Source of the DNA: Enteroscipio rubneri
Lineage (GTDB): Bacteria > Actinomycetota > Coriobacteriia > Coriobacteriales > Eggerthellaceae
Direction: 5' to 3'
NCBI RefSeq assembly: GCF_002899715.1
Contig: NZ_PPEK01000004.1
Location: forward strand, 1 to 64,000
Length of the DNA: 64,000 nucleotides
Shown in pieces: positions 15,623-25,000 of this stretch. The position numbers and the translations under genes are program-made. The notes under the pieces are model-generated. The model saw nothing but the letters and a program-made list of their open reading frames with translations, made no database searches and was not told the origin of the DNA. Positions within the stretch are counted from its first letter, which is position 1. Each line of letters opens with the position of its first letter.

Positions 15623-17452
15623 ATGGAAGGCGTGGACCGAACGGGTACAACAGCGGCAGACGAAGCGCGGGTGCGCGAGGCGGCAGAACCGGAGACAGCG
15701 GCAAGCGGGTTGGCTGCCAATCCGCGCGCAAAGGGTGCTGCCCCCGATCCATCCGCTGAGCAAGCCTCCGTGCGGCAGTCCGCCGACCCGCTTGCCGATC
15801 AACCTGCAGGTCGGTCCGGCGCTCAGTCCGCCAAGCGAGCCGACGATCCATCCGCCGCCGAGCAGGCCGCCGCCGAACGCGCCAGCGAGCTGGCCGCCGC
15901 CTCAGCACGCCAAGGCGACGTGCCCGCCGCCGAACCCAAGCCCGCGCGCAAGCGCGGCGTGGCGGCCGTGTTCGCGGGCCTGCTGCTGGCCATGTTCGTG
16001 TCCACGCTGTCGGAGACCGTGACGGCCACGGCGTTGCCCACCATCGTGGGCGACCTGGGCGGCGTCGATCACATGCAGTGGGTGACCACGGCCTACATCC
16101 TGGCGTCCACCATCATGATGCCCATCTACGGCAAGCTGGGCGACCTGTTCGGCCGCAAGTACCTGTTCATCGTGGCGCTTTCGGTGTTCATCGTGGGCTC
16201 GGCCACCTGCGGGCTCGCGCCCAGCATGGACGGCCTCATCGCGGGTCGCGCCGTGGAAGGGCTCGGGGGCGGCGGCCTCATCATCTTGGCGCAGGCCACC
16301 ATCGCCGACATCATTCCGCCCCGGCAGCGCGGCAAGTACATGGGCGTCATGGGATCGGTGTTCGCCGTGTCCACCGTGGTGGGGCCGCTTCTGGGCGGCT
16401 GGTTCGTGCAGGTGACGGGCTGGCGCTGGCTGTTCGCGTTCAACATCCCGCTCGCGCTTCTGGCCATCGGCGCCGTGGCGTTCTTCCTCACGAACCCCGA
16501 GCGCCGCGACGATCGCCCGCCGGTGGACGTGGGCGGCATGATGGCCATGGCCGTTTCGGTATCGTCGCTCGTGCTGGCCACCGCATGGGGCGGCACGCTG
16601 TATCCCTGGTTGTCGTGGCAGATCATCGGCTTGTTCGCGCTGTTCGTGGTTGCAGCCGTGGCGTTCGTGCTGGTGGAGCGGCGGGCGAAGGAGCCCATCA
16701 TCCCCATGCTGCTGTTCAAGAACCGCAACTTCGTGGTGTGCACCATCACGGGCATGTTCATCATGCTGGGCATGATGGGCACGGTGTCGTACCTGCCCAC
16801 GTACTTCCAGATCGTGGACGGCCTCGCGCCCGAACAGGCCGGGCTCATGACGTTCCCCATGATGGCGGGCGTGCTGCTCACGGCTGTGAGCACGGGCTTT
16901 TTGGCCACGAAGACCGGGCGCTACAAGTGGATGCCCATCGCGTCGTGCGCCGTGGCGGCGGTGGGCTTCGTGCTGCTGTCGCGCCTGACGCCCGACACGT
17001 CGCTGCTGATGACGGGCGTGTTCCTGTTCATCCTGGGCTTCGGCATAGGGCTGGGGCAGCAGATCCTCGTGCTCATCGTGCAAAACGAGTTCCCGCATGC
17101 CATCGTGGGCACGGCCACTGCGGCCAACAACTTCTTCCGGCAGATCGGCTCCACGCTGGGCGCGTCGCTCGTGGGCGCGCTGTTCACGTCGCGCCTCGCC
17201 GCCGATCTGGCTGCGCAGCTGCCGCGTGTGGACAACATCAGCATGAACCGCATCACGCCCCAGTTCATCGATCACCTCAGCGGCCCCGTGCGCGACATCA
17301 TCACCACGGCCTACTCCGACGCGCTCGTGCCCATCTTCCTGTACGTGGTGCCCCTGCTGGTGGTGGGCTTTCTCCTCATGCTCACCCTCAAGGAGAACCC
17401 GCTGGCCAAGAGCGTGAACCACACGGGCCACGTCTCCGACGACTCGCTGTAG
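15623..17452 (+). CDS. MFS drug exporter, DHA2 (14-TM) type, with long N-terminal tail
   Basis: A 609-residue major facilitator. Residues 1 to about 100 form an Ala/Glu/Pro-rich, low-complexity cytoplasmic tail that is unusual for the family. A 14-helix DHA2 core follows, with motif A as GKLGDLFGRKYLF, a motif C-like glycine-rich stretch (GSVFAVSTVVGPLLGGWFV), and SETVTATALPTIVGDLGG in helix 1. Such proteins export drugs, dyes or bile-type compounds using the proton gradient. The start at 15623 is chosen because GGAG lies 8-11 bp upstream; the frame extends further but without support. It is divergent from the rhodanese gene. Confidence 0.9.
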   Translation: MEGVDRTGTTAADEARVREAAEPETAASGLAANPRAKGAAPDPSAEQASVRQSADPLADQPAGRSGAQSAKRADDPSAAEQAAAERASELAAASARQGDVPAAEPKPARKRGVAAVFAGLLLAMFVSTLSETVTATALPTIVGDLGGVDHMQWVTTAYILASTIMMPIYGKLGDLFGRKYLFIVALSVFIVGSATCGLAPSMDGLIAGRAVEGLGGGGLIILAQATIADIIPPRQRGKYMGVMGSVFAVSTVVGPLLGGWFVQVTGWRWLFAFNIPLALLAIGAVAFFLTNPERRDDRPPVDVGGMMAMAVSVSSLVLATAWGGTLYPWLSWQIIGLFALFVVAAVAFVLVERRAKEPIIPMLLFKNRNFVVCTITGMFIMLGMMGTVSYLPTYFQIVDGLAPEQAGLMTFPMMAGVLLTAVSTGFLATKTGRYKWMPIASCAVAAVGFVLLSRLTPDTSLLMTGVFLFILGFGIGLGQQILVLIVQNEFPHAIVGTATAANNFFRQIGSTLGASLVGALFTSRLAADLAAQLPRVDNISMNRITPQFIDHLSGPVRDIITTAYSDALVPIFLYVVPLLVVGFLLMLTLKENPLAKSVNHTGHVSDDSL

Positions 17453-17527
17453 CGTTTCGAAGTGTGCGGTTTTCAAAGGGGGGCGAAGGAATCTCTGTCA
17501 TGCCCTGCCCATCGCAGCCTGCCTCGA

Positions 17528-17577
17528 GATGCCGTCCGACATCCGGTTTCAGGATGCCGTTTAACATCCGGCTCCAG
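17528..17577. repeat. Exact tandem pair of diverged 25-bp units
   Basis: Units at 17528-17552 and 17553-17577 abut and match at 20 of 25 positions; all five differences are transitions. Each contains a GATG...CATC dyad that could fold. They lie between the convergent MFS and SpoU genes, in a 237-bp gap with no other feature, so they may act as a transcription end signal. Confidence 0.6.
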
Positions 17578-17689
17578 GGGATGGAAGGCGTTCGCGAGCT
17601 TTTGCTGGACGCCGCCTGATGTCGTCGAACCGCCTGCTATCCCGAGGAGGAGGGCGGAAGGTGTTATGCAAAATCGACGCCTCCCGTTC

Positions 17690-18538
17690 CTATCGCAGCT
17701 GCCAGAAAGCGACAGCGCTGGCGGCGGCAACGTTCAGGCTGTCCACGCCTGCCGCCATGGGGATGCGCACCGTGTAGTCGCAGCGCGCAATGGTGTCGTG
17801 CGCAAGGCCGTCGCCTTCGGTGCCGAACACGAGCGCGAGGCGTTCTTCGGCGTTGAGCGCCGCGTCGTCAAGCGGCACGGAGTCGTCCGTCAGCGCAAAG
17901 GCCGCGGTCTTGAAGCCCAGTTCGTGCAGCAACGGCACGCCCGCCCCGGCCCAGCCGCCCGTACCGGTGGCGCCCGCGCCGGTTTCCTCGCCGATGCGCG
18001 TCCACGGCACTTGGAACACGGTTCCCATCGAAACGCGCACGGCGCGGCGATACAACGGGTCGTAGCAAGACGGCGTCACCAGCACGGCCTCCACGCCGAG
18101 TGCGGCCGCCGAGCGGAAGATGGCTCCGACGTTCGTGTGGTTAGTAATGTCTTCAAGCACGGCGATGCGCCGCGCCTCGCGCACGATGTCGGCCACGCTC
18201 GGCAGCGCAGGACGACGAAACGCGCCGAGCGCCCCGCGTGTTAGCTCGAACCCGGTAAGCTTTGCCAGCTCGTCGTGCGGGGCTACGAACACAGGCACGC
18301 CGTCGCCCCATCGCGCGCCTATCTTGTTGACCATCGGTTGCATCGCGGGCAGCCACTTTGCCTCCATGAGCAGCGACAATGGTTCCATCCCGGCTTCCAG
18401 CGCACGCTCGATCACCTTGCCCGACTCAGCGATGAACACCCCGCGCTCCGGTTCCAGCCGGCTGCGCAGCTGCGTCTCGGTCAGCCGCGCATATGCGTCG
18501 AGCTGCGGGTCGTCAAGCGTCTGCACGTCCACGATCAT
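17690..18538 (-). CDS. SpoU/TrmH-family RNA 2'-O-ribose methyltransferase
   Basis: About 282 residues. An N-terminal substrate-binding domain (RSRLEPERGVFIAESGKVIERA) is followed by the trefoil-knot SPOUT methylase with its three motifs: NHTNVGAIFRSAAALG (motif 1), LVFGTEGDGL (motif 2) and IPMAAGVDSLNVAAASAVA (motif 3). It should methylate a ribose 2'-OH in rRNA or tRNA using SAM; the site cannot be told. The ATG at 18538 overlaps the stop of the isochorismatase-like gene by 4 bp, so translation is coupled. A roughly 25-residue Gly/Ala-rich insert sits before motif 2. Confidence 0.9.
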   Translation of the reverse strand: MIVDVQTLDDPQLDAYARLTETQLRSRLEPERGVFIAESGKVIERALEAGMEPLSLLMEAKWLPAMQPMVNKIGARWGDGVPVFVAPHDELAKLTGFELTRGALGAFRRPALPSVADIVREARRIAVLEDITNHTNVGAIFRSAAALGVEAVLVTPSCYDPLYRRAVRVSMGTVFQVPWTRIGEETGAGATGTGGWAGAGVPLLHELGFKTAAFALTDDSVPLDDAALNAEERLALVFGTEGDGLAHDTIARCDYTVRIPMAAGVDSLNVAAASAVAFWQLR

Positions 18539-19179
18539 GGGCGCGCCTCCCGCACGGCCGCGGCCACCTCGGCTACCACGTCGCGCACGCTTTCCAAGCC
18601 GCGCCTGCAGAACGCGTCGCACGTGAGCATCTGCGCGCCGATGTGCGCCATGTCCTCGGTGTTTGCCGCCTGCACGGCCGGCGTGCGCGACGAGGTGCAG
18701 TCCTCGATGACCGCCACATTGTAATCGAGCGACAATGCGTCGTAGCAGGTGGTGCGGATGCAGTTGGGCGTGGTCGTGCCGATGAGCACCACCGTGCTCA
18801 CACCCAGGCGGCGAAGCATCACATCGAGCCCCGTGCCGAAGAACGCCGAGAACCGCGGCTTCACCACCACGCGGTCGCCGGGCTGCGGCTTGAGCGCCTC
18901 GGGTTCGGCAAGCGAGCGGCCTTCGTCGCAGGCTCGAGATACGGGTCGTCCGCCTGTGAGCCATAGTTCGTGTCGACATGCTTCCACGTCCGAGCCGTCG
19001 GCGGCGTACGCTCGCACGGCATGGATCACGGGCATTCCTAGTTCGCGCGCATGGCTGAGCGCGCGGGCGCAGGTCGGCACCGTGGCAGCTGCACCCGCCA
19101 CGCAGAGCGCGGAGTCGGCGTCGAGAAAGCCGTGCTGCATATCGATGATGATCAGAGCTGCCTTGCGGGGGTCGATCAT
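18535..19179 (-). CDS. Isochorismatase-like cysteine hydrolase
   Basis: A 214-residue member of the isochorismatase/nicotinamidase superfamily. The catalytic triad is visible: D13 (IIIDMQHGF), K107 (VVVKPRFSAFF) and C140 (TTTPNCIRTTCYDA). The family hydrolyses amides or enol ethers such as nicotinamide, N-carbamoyl compounds or isochorismate; the sequence does not fix the substrate. It is the first gene of a two-gene unit with the SpoU methyltransferase (4-bp overlap), a pairing with no obvious metabolic logic. Confidence 0.9.
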   Translation of the reverse strand: MIDPRKAALIIIDMQHGFLDADSALCVAGAAATVPTCARALSHARELGMPVIHAVRAYAADGSDVEACRHELWLTGGRPVSRACDEGRSLAEPEALKPQPGDRVVVKPRFSAFFGTGLDVMLRRLGVSTVVLIGTTTPNCIRTTCYDALSLDYNVAVIEDCTSSRTPAVQAANTEDMAHIGAQMLTCDAFCRRGLESVRDVVAEVAAAVREARP

Positions 19180-19225
19180 GGAATGCTCCTTCAGACAATT
19201 GCGTCATCACTTATGCCGTCGCATG

Positions 19226-19252
19226 GCAGAGGCGCGTCGGGTGCGCCTCTGC
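19226..19252 (-). terminator. Hairpin after ferritin-like/VIT1 gene
   Basis: Perfect 10-bp stem GCAGAGGCGC/GCGCCTCTGC with a 7-nt loop, 42 bp past the stop of the minus-strand VIT1-family gene. No T-run follows. Confidence 0.55.
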
Positions 19253-19293
19253 TGCGGCACGCGGCTCCCGAGCTACGTGCCGTCGTTTCGCTC

Positions 19294-20190
19294 CTAGATA
19301 TCCACGCCCAGGAACTGCTTCACCAGGATGCCGATGACGAACGACAGCGCGGCCACGCCCAAGCTGATGCCGGCCATCTGGCCGAAGCGCTTCTTGAACG
19401 GCAGGTCCTGCGCCACGGAGATGTAGTAGTTGAACACCACCAGGATCAGTAGCACGATAACGATCATGGTGCCCATGGCCCACAGGTAGTGCGCCTCGTC
19501 GAACAACAGATACGGCAGGATGAGCAGCGCCACCGTCACCAGGTAGGCGATGCCCGTGTACGTGGCCGACTTGAGCGCGTCCGGACGGCCCTCGCTCTTA
19601 GACGAAAGGTACTCGCTCGACGCCATCGACAACGTGGCGGCTATGCCGGTGATCAGGCCTGACAGCGCGATGAGGCGCGTGTTCTGCATGGCCAGCGTCA
19701 GGCCCGCCAGCGTGCCCGTCATCTCCACCATGGCGTCGTTCATGCCCAGCACCATGCTGCCCACGTACGACAGGCGCTCCTCGTCGAGCATCGCCAGGAG
19801 CGCCTGCTCGTGCGCCTCCTCGTCGGCGCGGATGTCCAGCGCCTCGGGGGCCTCGCGCGCCAGCTCCTCGTAGGAGATCTGCGCCTTGGCCTCGCCCTTC
19901 TCCATGAGCTTGACGGCGAACGTGAAGCCGAACACGAGCGCGATCAGCGCGTAGCGGCGCACCTTGCCAGCTTGCGGGCGCATCTCCTCGCCGGTGTAGC
20001 GCTGCCAGATGGCGGCGTGCTTGGCCTCCTCGTCGGCGATGCGCAGAAGGGTGTCGCGGTTGCCCGCGTCCTTCGTGCGCTGGGCGATGCGACGGTACAC
20101 CTCGGCCTCCGTGGCCTCGTTCTGCTGGAACGCGCGGATCTGCGCGAGCGCCGATGCGGATAGCTGTTGCGGTTGTTCGGCCGTTACCAT
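19294..20190 (-). CDS. Ferritin-like/VIT1 fusion, probable metal exporter (MbfA-like)
   Basis: About 298 residues. The N-terminal ~140 residues are a ferritin-like/rubrerythrin four-helix domain with metal-ligand motifs (NEATEAEVYRRIAQR, DEEAKHAAIW, DEEAHEQALL). The C-terminal half is a VIT1/CCC1 membrane domain with GMNDAMVEMTGTLAGLTLAM and SMASSEYLSSKSEG. This fusion is known as MbfA in alpha-proteobacteria, where it exports Fe/Mn and protects against peroxide; the soluble domain probably captures the ion. The ATG at 20190 has GAGGAG 6 bp upstream and is preferred to the GTG at 20226. It stands alone between terminator-like and promoter regions. Confidence 0.88.
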   Translation of the reverse strand: MVTAEQPQQLSASALAQIRAFQQNEATEAEVYRRIAQRTKDAGNRDTLLRIADEEAKHAAIWQRYTGEEMRPQAGKVRRYALIALVFGFTFAVKLMEKGEAKAQISYEELAREAPEALDIRADEEAHEQALLAMLDEERLSYVGSMVLGMNDAMVEMTGTLAGLTLAMQNTRLIALSGLITGIAATLSMASSEYLSSKSEGRPDALKSATYTGIAYLVTVALLILPYLLFDEAHYLWAMGTMIVIVLLILVVFNYYISVAQDLPFKKRFGQMAGISLGVAALSFVIGILVKQFLGVDI

Positions 20191-20292
20191 GCGATGCTCC
20201 TCGATCTCTTGTGCGAACAACTTCACAGTATACGGGAAACGGAAACCATCTGCATAAGGGTGGCGGGAGCCGTCTAAGGAGCGGCGTGCACG

Positions 20293-20766
20293 TCACGCCG
20301 CGGCGTGACGTGCACGCCGGTCGGCAACCAGAAGCCACGCGAACGCAACCCCCATCAACGCGAGACCGGCGGCATCGAAGACGACGAAGCGATCGATGCT
20401 GGCTGCGAGTGCCTCGTGCCCGGCGGGCAGGGATAGGCGTATCCACGACTCGCCGGCGAGGCCAATTGCCTGCTGCGCCAGCACGACGACGCCGAGCGCG
20501 CGGAACCGTGCGGGGCTTGCGATGACGGCGGGGTAGGTGGCATTCCACATGAGGAACGCGATGCCGAGGCCGCGCACGGCGGTAGCGCCCGGTACGCCCG
20601 CCAGCTCAAAGCCGCTGGTGTACGCCTCGGGCCACAGCACGAACTGCACCGCGCACTGCACGTTCACAACGAACACTGCCGCAAAAGCGAGGCGTGCGAA
20701 CCACGCGGAGCGCTGCACGCCGGATCTGCACGCGGCTGGGGCGTTCGTATCGGGGGTAGAGAGCAT
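20293..20766 (-). CDS. Small four-helix membrane protein of unknown function
   Basis: A 157-residue protein with four predicted membrane helices (about residues 23-45, 64-84, 88-108 and 125-147). I do not recognise the family; the layout resembles small DoxX-like or DUF-type integral membrane proteins. It begins with a short Pro/Ala-rich cytoplasmic leader and ends with a basic tail (ADRRARHAAA). A GGACAT-type weak ribosome site precedes the ATG. It is divergent from mazG with a spacer of about 90 bp. Confidence 0.75.
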   Translation of the reverse strand: MLSTPDTNAPAACRSGVQRSAWFARLAFAAVFVVNVQCAVQFVLWPEAYTSGFELAGVPGATAVRGLGIAFLMWNATYPAVIASPARFRALGVVVLAQQAIGLAGESWIRLSLPAGHEALAASIDRFVVFDAAGLALMGVAFAWLLVADRRARHAAA

Positions 20767-20856
20767 GCCAATGTCCTTTCACCTTGTCGTGCAGCATACC
20801 ACGCTGCCCGCACGGGGGTATACTGCTGTCAATCACCTGAAGAAAGGAAGCCCGCC

Positions 20857-21843
20857 ATGCCCTCCATCGATCCCGTCGACCATCCTTCGTTCGACCGGTT
20901 CGTCGCCATCATCGCAGCCCTGCGCGCGCCCGACGGCTGTCCATGGGACCGCGAACAGACGCACGCAAGCATCGCGCACAACATGATCGAGGAGGCCTAC
21001 GAGGCTGTCGACGCCATCGAGCGCGGCGATACGGCGCATGTGCGCGAGGAATTGGGCGACGTGCTTCTACAGGTGGTGCTGCAAAGCCAGATAGCTGCAG
21101 ATTCGGACGAGTTCGACATCGACGACGTATGCGCTGAGGTGAGCGAAAAAATGGTGCGCCGCCATCCGCACGTCTTCGGCGAGGCGCAAGCCGCGAACGC
21201 TTCCGAGGTACTCGATTTGTGGGACCGGGTAAAGCTGGCCGAGCGCTCTGCAGCCTCCACGGGCTCTGCCGGCGAGTATGGCGAATCGGGCGCGGACGGG
21301 GCATCGGCTCAAGAGGGGGCTTCCGCCCTACCGGCTTCCGAAGGCTCCGTCATGTCCGTATCCTTTCAGTCATCGTTGGAAGGCCTGCTCGACGGCGTGC
21401 CGACGAGCTTTCCCGCGCTTATGCAGGCGCAAAAGATATCGCGCAAGGCCGCTTCGGCGGGGTTCGAGTGGGACTCGCTCGACGACGTCTGGGACAAGGT
21501 GCGCGAGGAGATTGGCGAACTGCGCGAGGCCTACGCGGCTGCGCCGAAGGCGGGTAACGGCAAGGTCGACGCAAACGCCGCATACGAAACCGCCCGAGCC
21601 GACATCCAAGAGGCCGCTGTGGCCGCTGTGGAAGAAGAGCTGGGAGACGTGCTGTTCTCGCTCGTGAACGTGGGCAGGCGCATGGGCGTCGACGCGGAGA
21701 GCGCGCTGCGCGCGACCTGCGGCAAGTTCCGTCGACGCTGGGCCTACATGGAGAGCGCTGCGCAGGTCGACGGTCGCTCGGTGGAGGAGCTTGCAGCTGA
21801 AGAGCGCGAAGCGTTGTGGGAGGAAGCCAAAAAGAACTGTTGA
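20857..21843 (+). CDS. mazG: Nucleoside triphosphate pyrophosphohydrolase MazG
   Basis: A 328-residue tandem-domain MazG, which hydrolyses (d)NTPs to NMP and pyrophosphate and so clears non-canonical nucleotides. The first domain shows CPWDREQTH, EEAYEAVDAIE and EELGDVLLQV (the EExxE...ExxD metal site); the second shows KVREEIGELREAY and EEELGDVLFSLVN. It is longer than the usual ~260 residues because of a Gly/Ser/Ala-rich linker between the domains (about residues 128-165) and a short insert in domain 2. GAAAGGAAG precedes the start. Confidence 0.95.
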   Translation: MPSIDPVDHPSFDRFVAIIAALRAPDGCPWDREQTHASIAHNMIEEAYEAVDAIERGDTAHVREELGDVLLQVVLQSQIAADSDEFDIDDVCAEVSEKMVRRHPHVFGEAQAANASEVLDLWDRVKLAERSAASTGSAGEYGESGADGASAQEGASALPASEGSVMSVSFQSSLEGLLDGVPTSFPALMQAQKISRKAASAGFEWDSLDDVWDKVREEIGELREAYAAAPKAGNGKVDANAAYETARADIQEAAVAAVEEELGDVLFSLVNVGRRMGVDAESALRATCGKFRRRWAYMESAAQVDGRSVEELAAEEREALWEEAKKNC

Positions 21844-22029
21844 GCCTAGGGCAATCCTGTTCCGAATTGCCTGCGCGTCGTATAAAATGACAAGATGAGT
21901 AGGCGATCAACGCGATAGAAGAAACTCGGTCGCGAAGCTGGAAGAGGGTGGACGGCACGGTTGCAGCGCAACAACGCGGCGGATCAGTCAGACGGTGCAG
22001 CCGAGGTTCGTTTGCGCGCAGAATGAGCC

Positions 22030-22038
22030 GGGGGGGGG
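22030..22038 (+). repeat. Homopolymer G9 tract at the start of the cyclic-di-GMP gene
   Basis: Nine consecutive G residues, 9 nt before the TTG start of the GGDEF-EAL gene. With nine Gs the frame that holds ATG at 22023 (and GTG at 21948) is out of phase with the gene; with eight Gs the two frames would join. The tract could also serve as a G-rich ribosome-binding site for the TTG. Confidence 0.75.
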
Positions 22039-22047
22039 CGCACCTAC

Positions 22048-25000
22048 TTGAGTGCGTTCGAACGCGATCCGTTGACAGGGCTCGCCACCAGGCAGGGCTT
22101 CAACCAGGCTGCACGAGAGCTTATCGACGCGTATCCTTCCGAGCGGTTTGTGGTTCTGTACGGAGATATCGATCGCTTCAAGGTGTTCAACGATCGCTAC
22201 GGAACCGAGGAAGGCGATCGGTTGCTCCGCTCCATCGGCTCCTCGATCAGGCAGGCGCTGCCGGCGAAGAGCGTCGCCTCTCATCTGCGCGGAGACCATT
22301 TCGTCTGCTGCCTGCCGGAACATGCCGGCAACCCCGAGCACGTGCTTGGGATGCTGGATTCCTGGCTGAGCGCGTATCCGCTGGATTTTGCGTTCTTCGT
22401 GCGGATCGGCATGTACCGGGTGGACGACCCGTCATTGGATGTGAGCCTCATGACTGACCGCGCGCTGCTGGCGTTGCGCTCCGCAAAGTCGGGATCCGAG
22501 CGGTACGCCATGTACGATGATTCTCTGCGCGAGTCGGTGGTACAGGAGCAGGAACTGGCTGGCCAGATGGCAGACGCGCTCAAGGCCGGCCAATTCGAGC
22601 TGTATTTTCAGCCGCAGTATCAGCACGGCACGAACCGGCTTGTGGGCGCCGAGGTTCTCGCGCGCTGGAATCATCCAGAAAAGGGCATCATCGGCCCCAG
22701 CGACTTCATTCCCGTGTTCGAACGTACCGGCCTCGTTTCAGATCTGGACTACTATATCTTCGCCGAGGCGTGTCGCTGCCTGCGCACCTGGCTCGATGCT
22801 GCCGGAGCGGATGGTGCTTGCTCCGTGCCGCGGCTGTCGGTGAATGTCTCGCGCAAGGACATCTATCGGTCGGACCTATGCGAATACCTGGTGAGCCTGG
22901 TCGAAGAACACGATATACCCTTCGATCTGCTCCATCTGGAGATCACCGAGAGCTCGTACATGGAGGATCCGAAACAGCTGGCCGAAGCCGTGGCGCTGCT
23001 CCAGCAGGCGGGTTTCGTCATCGAGATGGATGACTTCGGAAGCGGCTATTCATCGCTCAACGCCCTGAAAGACGTGCCGGTGGATGTGCTCAAGCTCGAC
23101 CTGCGGTTCCTCGATGCGCGCAACGACACGCGCGGCGGGGTCATTCTCGCGTCGGTTGTGCGCATGGCTCGATGGCTCGATCTGCCGGTCATCGCCGAAG
23201 GCGTGGAATCGGAATCTCAAGCGCAATTCTTGGCGAGCGTCGGGTGCGATATGATGCAGGGCTTTCTGTTCTCCAAGCCGATCGACCGCGCTTCGTTTGA
23301 AGAGCTCATGGCAAACGCCGAACACGGCCGTTTCGATTCGCGCGCCGCACGTCGATTCAACACGGAAGCGTCTGCACTGTGGGATGCGGAATCGCTTGCG
23401 GGATTTGTGTTCGCTCATTACGCAGGTCCTGCTGCGCTCGTGGAGTATGACGGCGAACGGTTCGAGGTAATCAGGTCGAACGACGAGTTTCACGAAGCTT
23501 TGGATCTCTCGGTCGATGTGTTCGCGCGCACGCCCGACGATCTGTTCGGCCCGCTCGACGCAATCGATCGCGAAAGCTTCGATGAAGCGCTGGAGCGCGC
23601 CGTAGGCGAAGCGGGAGCAGGGGTGAGCGAGCTGCTTGTGCATCGCTCGGGCGGGGAGATGTGGATACGAACGAGCCTGCGCCGGATGTCGAGCGACGGC
23701 GTGACGTCGACGCTGTTCGTCACGCTGAGCGAAATCACCGAGGAGCGTGCGCTGCGCGATCGGCTGCGCGCGGCGATGGACGGCGTGCCGGGCGGTTTGG
23801 CGTTTTTCCGCATCGAAGAGCACAAGGCTGCACTGCTCGATTGCAACGACACCGCCCTTGAACTGCTTGGGACGACGCGCGAAAGGTTCGAGCGGCTCTG
23901 CGGTATCGACCCACTTCAGATCGCGGAACCCTCCGATCGTCCGGTCGTAGCCGACGTGATCGGAAAGCTCCGCGCGGGGGCACGACGGGCAGAGTGCACG
24001 GTGCGCGTGCGGCATGCCAACGGAGAGCTGCGCTATCTCCTGCTTTCAGCGGCGTTCGCGCATTGCGGCCCCACGTCGACGTATGTGGTGATCGCGCTTA
24101 TGGATGTAACCGAAGAAAAGGAGCGCGATCTGCGCTTCAAGCGACAAGCCGAGCGCGAGCGGCAGCTCTACGAGGCTATCCCGTGCGGCATCCTGCGGTT
24201 TACGGTCGAGCGGGATCCCGTTATCGTGTCGGCGAATCGCGCCGCCTGGCGCGTATTCGGCTGTGCATCCTACGACGAGTTTCGCGAACTTGCGCGCGAA
24301 GGGTCGCGCAGTCCGTTTGGCAGGGGCGGCACGCAGGCCTTGAGAAGCGCCGTCGAGCGTTTGACGTCGGGATCGGATCCTATCCCGTTCACCAACTCCG
24401 TGCGTCGTGGCGACGGAACAGAGCGGTGGGTCGAGGGCGTTCTCGCCCTGGCTGATGAGACGGAGGGCCCGGGCGTCGTTCAGTGCGCCTTCAATGATGT
24501 TACGGACGCCGTGCGTGAGCGCCGCGAGCGCGCTTGGCAAAACGAGCGGTTCCGCATTCTGAGCGAGCTCGCGCACGCTATCAGTTTCGACTACGATTCG
24601 GAGTCCGACACGGTGCAGCTCTATATTGACCGTACGGGAAACGGCATGGAGCTGCAGGTCATTCCTTCGTATCTGAAAGTGCTCGGCACGGCGGGCCGCA
24701 CCGAGGTGCATCCAGATGACGTCGCGGCGGTCAAGTCGATGTTCGAGCAGGTGCGCGCGGGATCCAGCAACCAGATCATCGAGTACCGCGCCGACTACTA
24801 CGGTACAGGGTACCGATGGTACCGAGCGAACCTGTTCGTTGTCGGGGACGCACGCAGTTCGTGGCACCTCGTCGGCCTTATCGACAATATCCAGGCCGAA
24901 CGCGATCTGCGCTTGAAGGCCGAGTGCGATGCTGTCACCGGTCTGTCCAACCACGCTTCAACGCGCGACCTTGTCAACGACGCACTCTCCGATTCCCATC

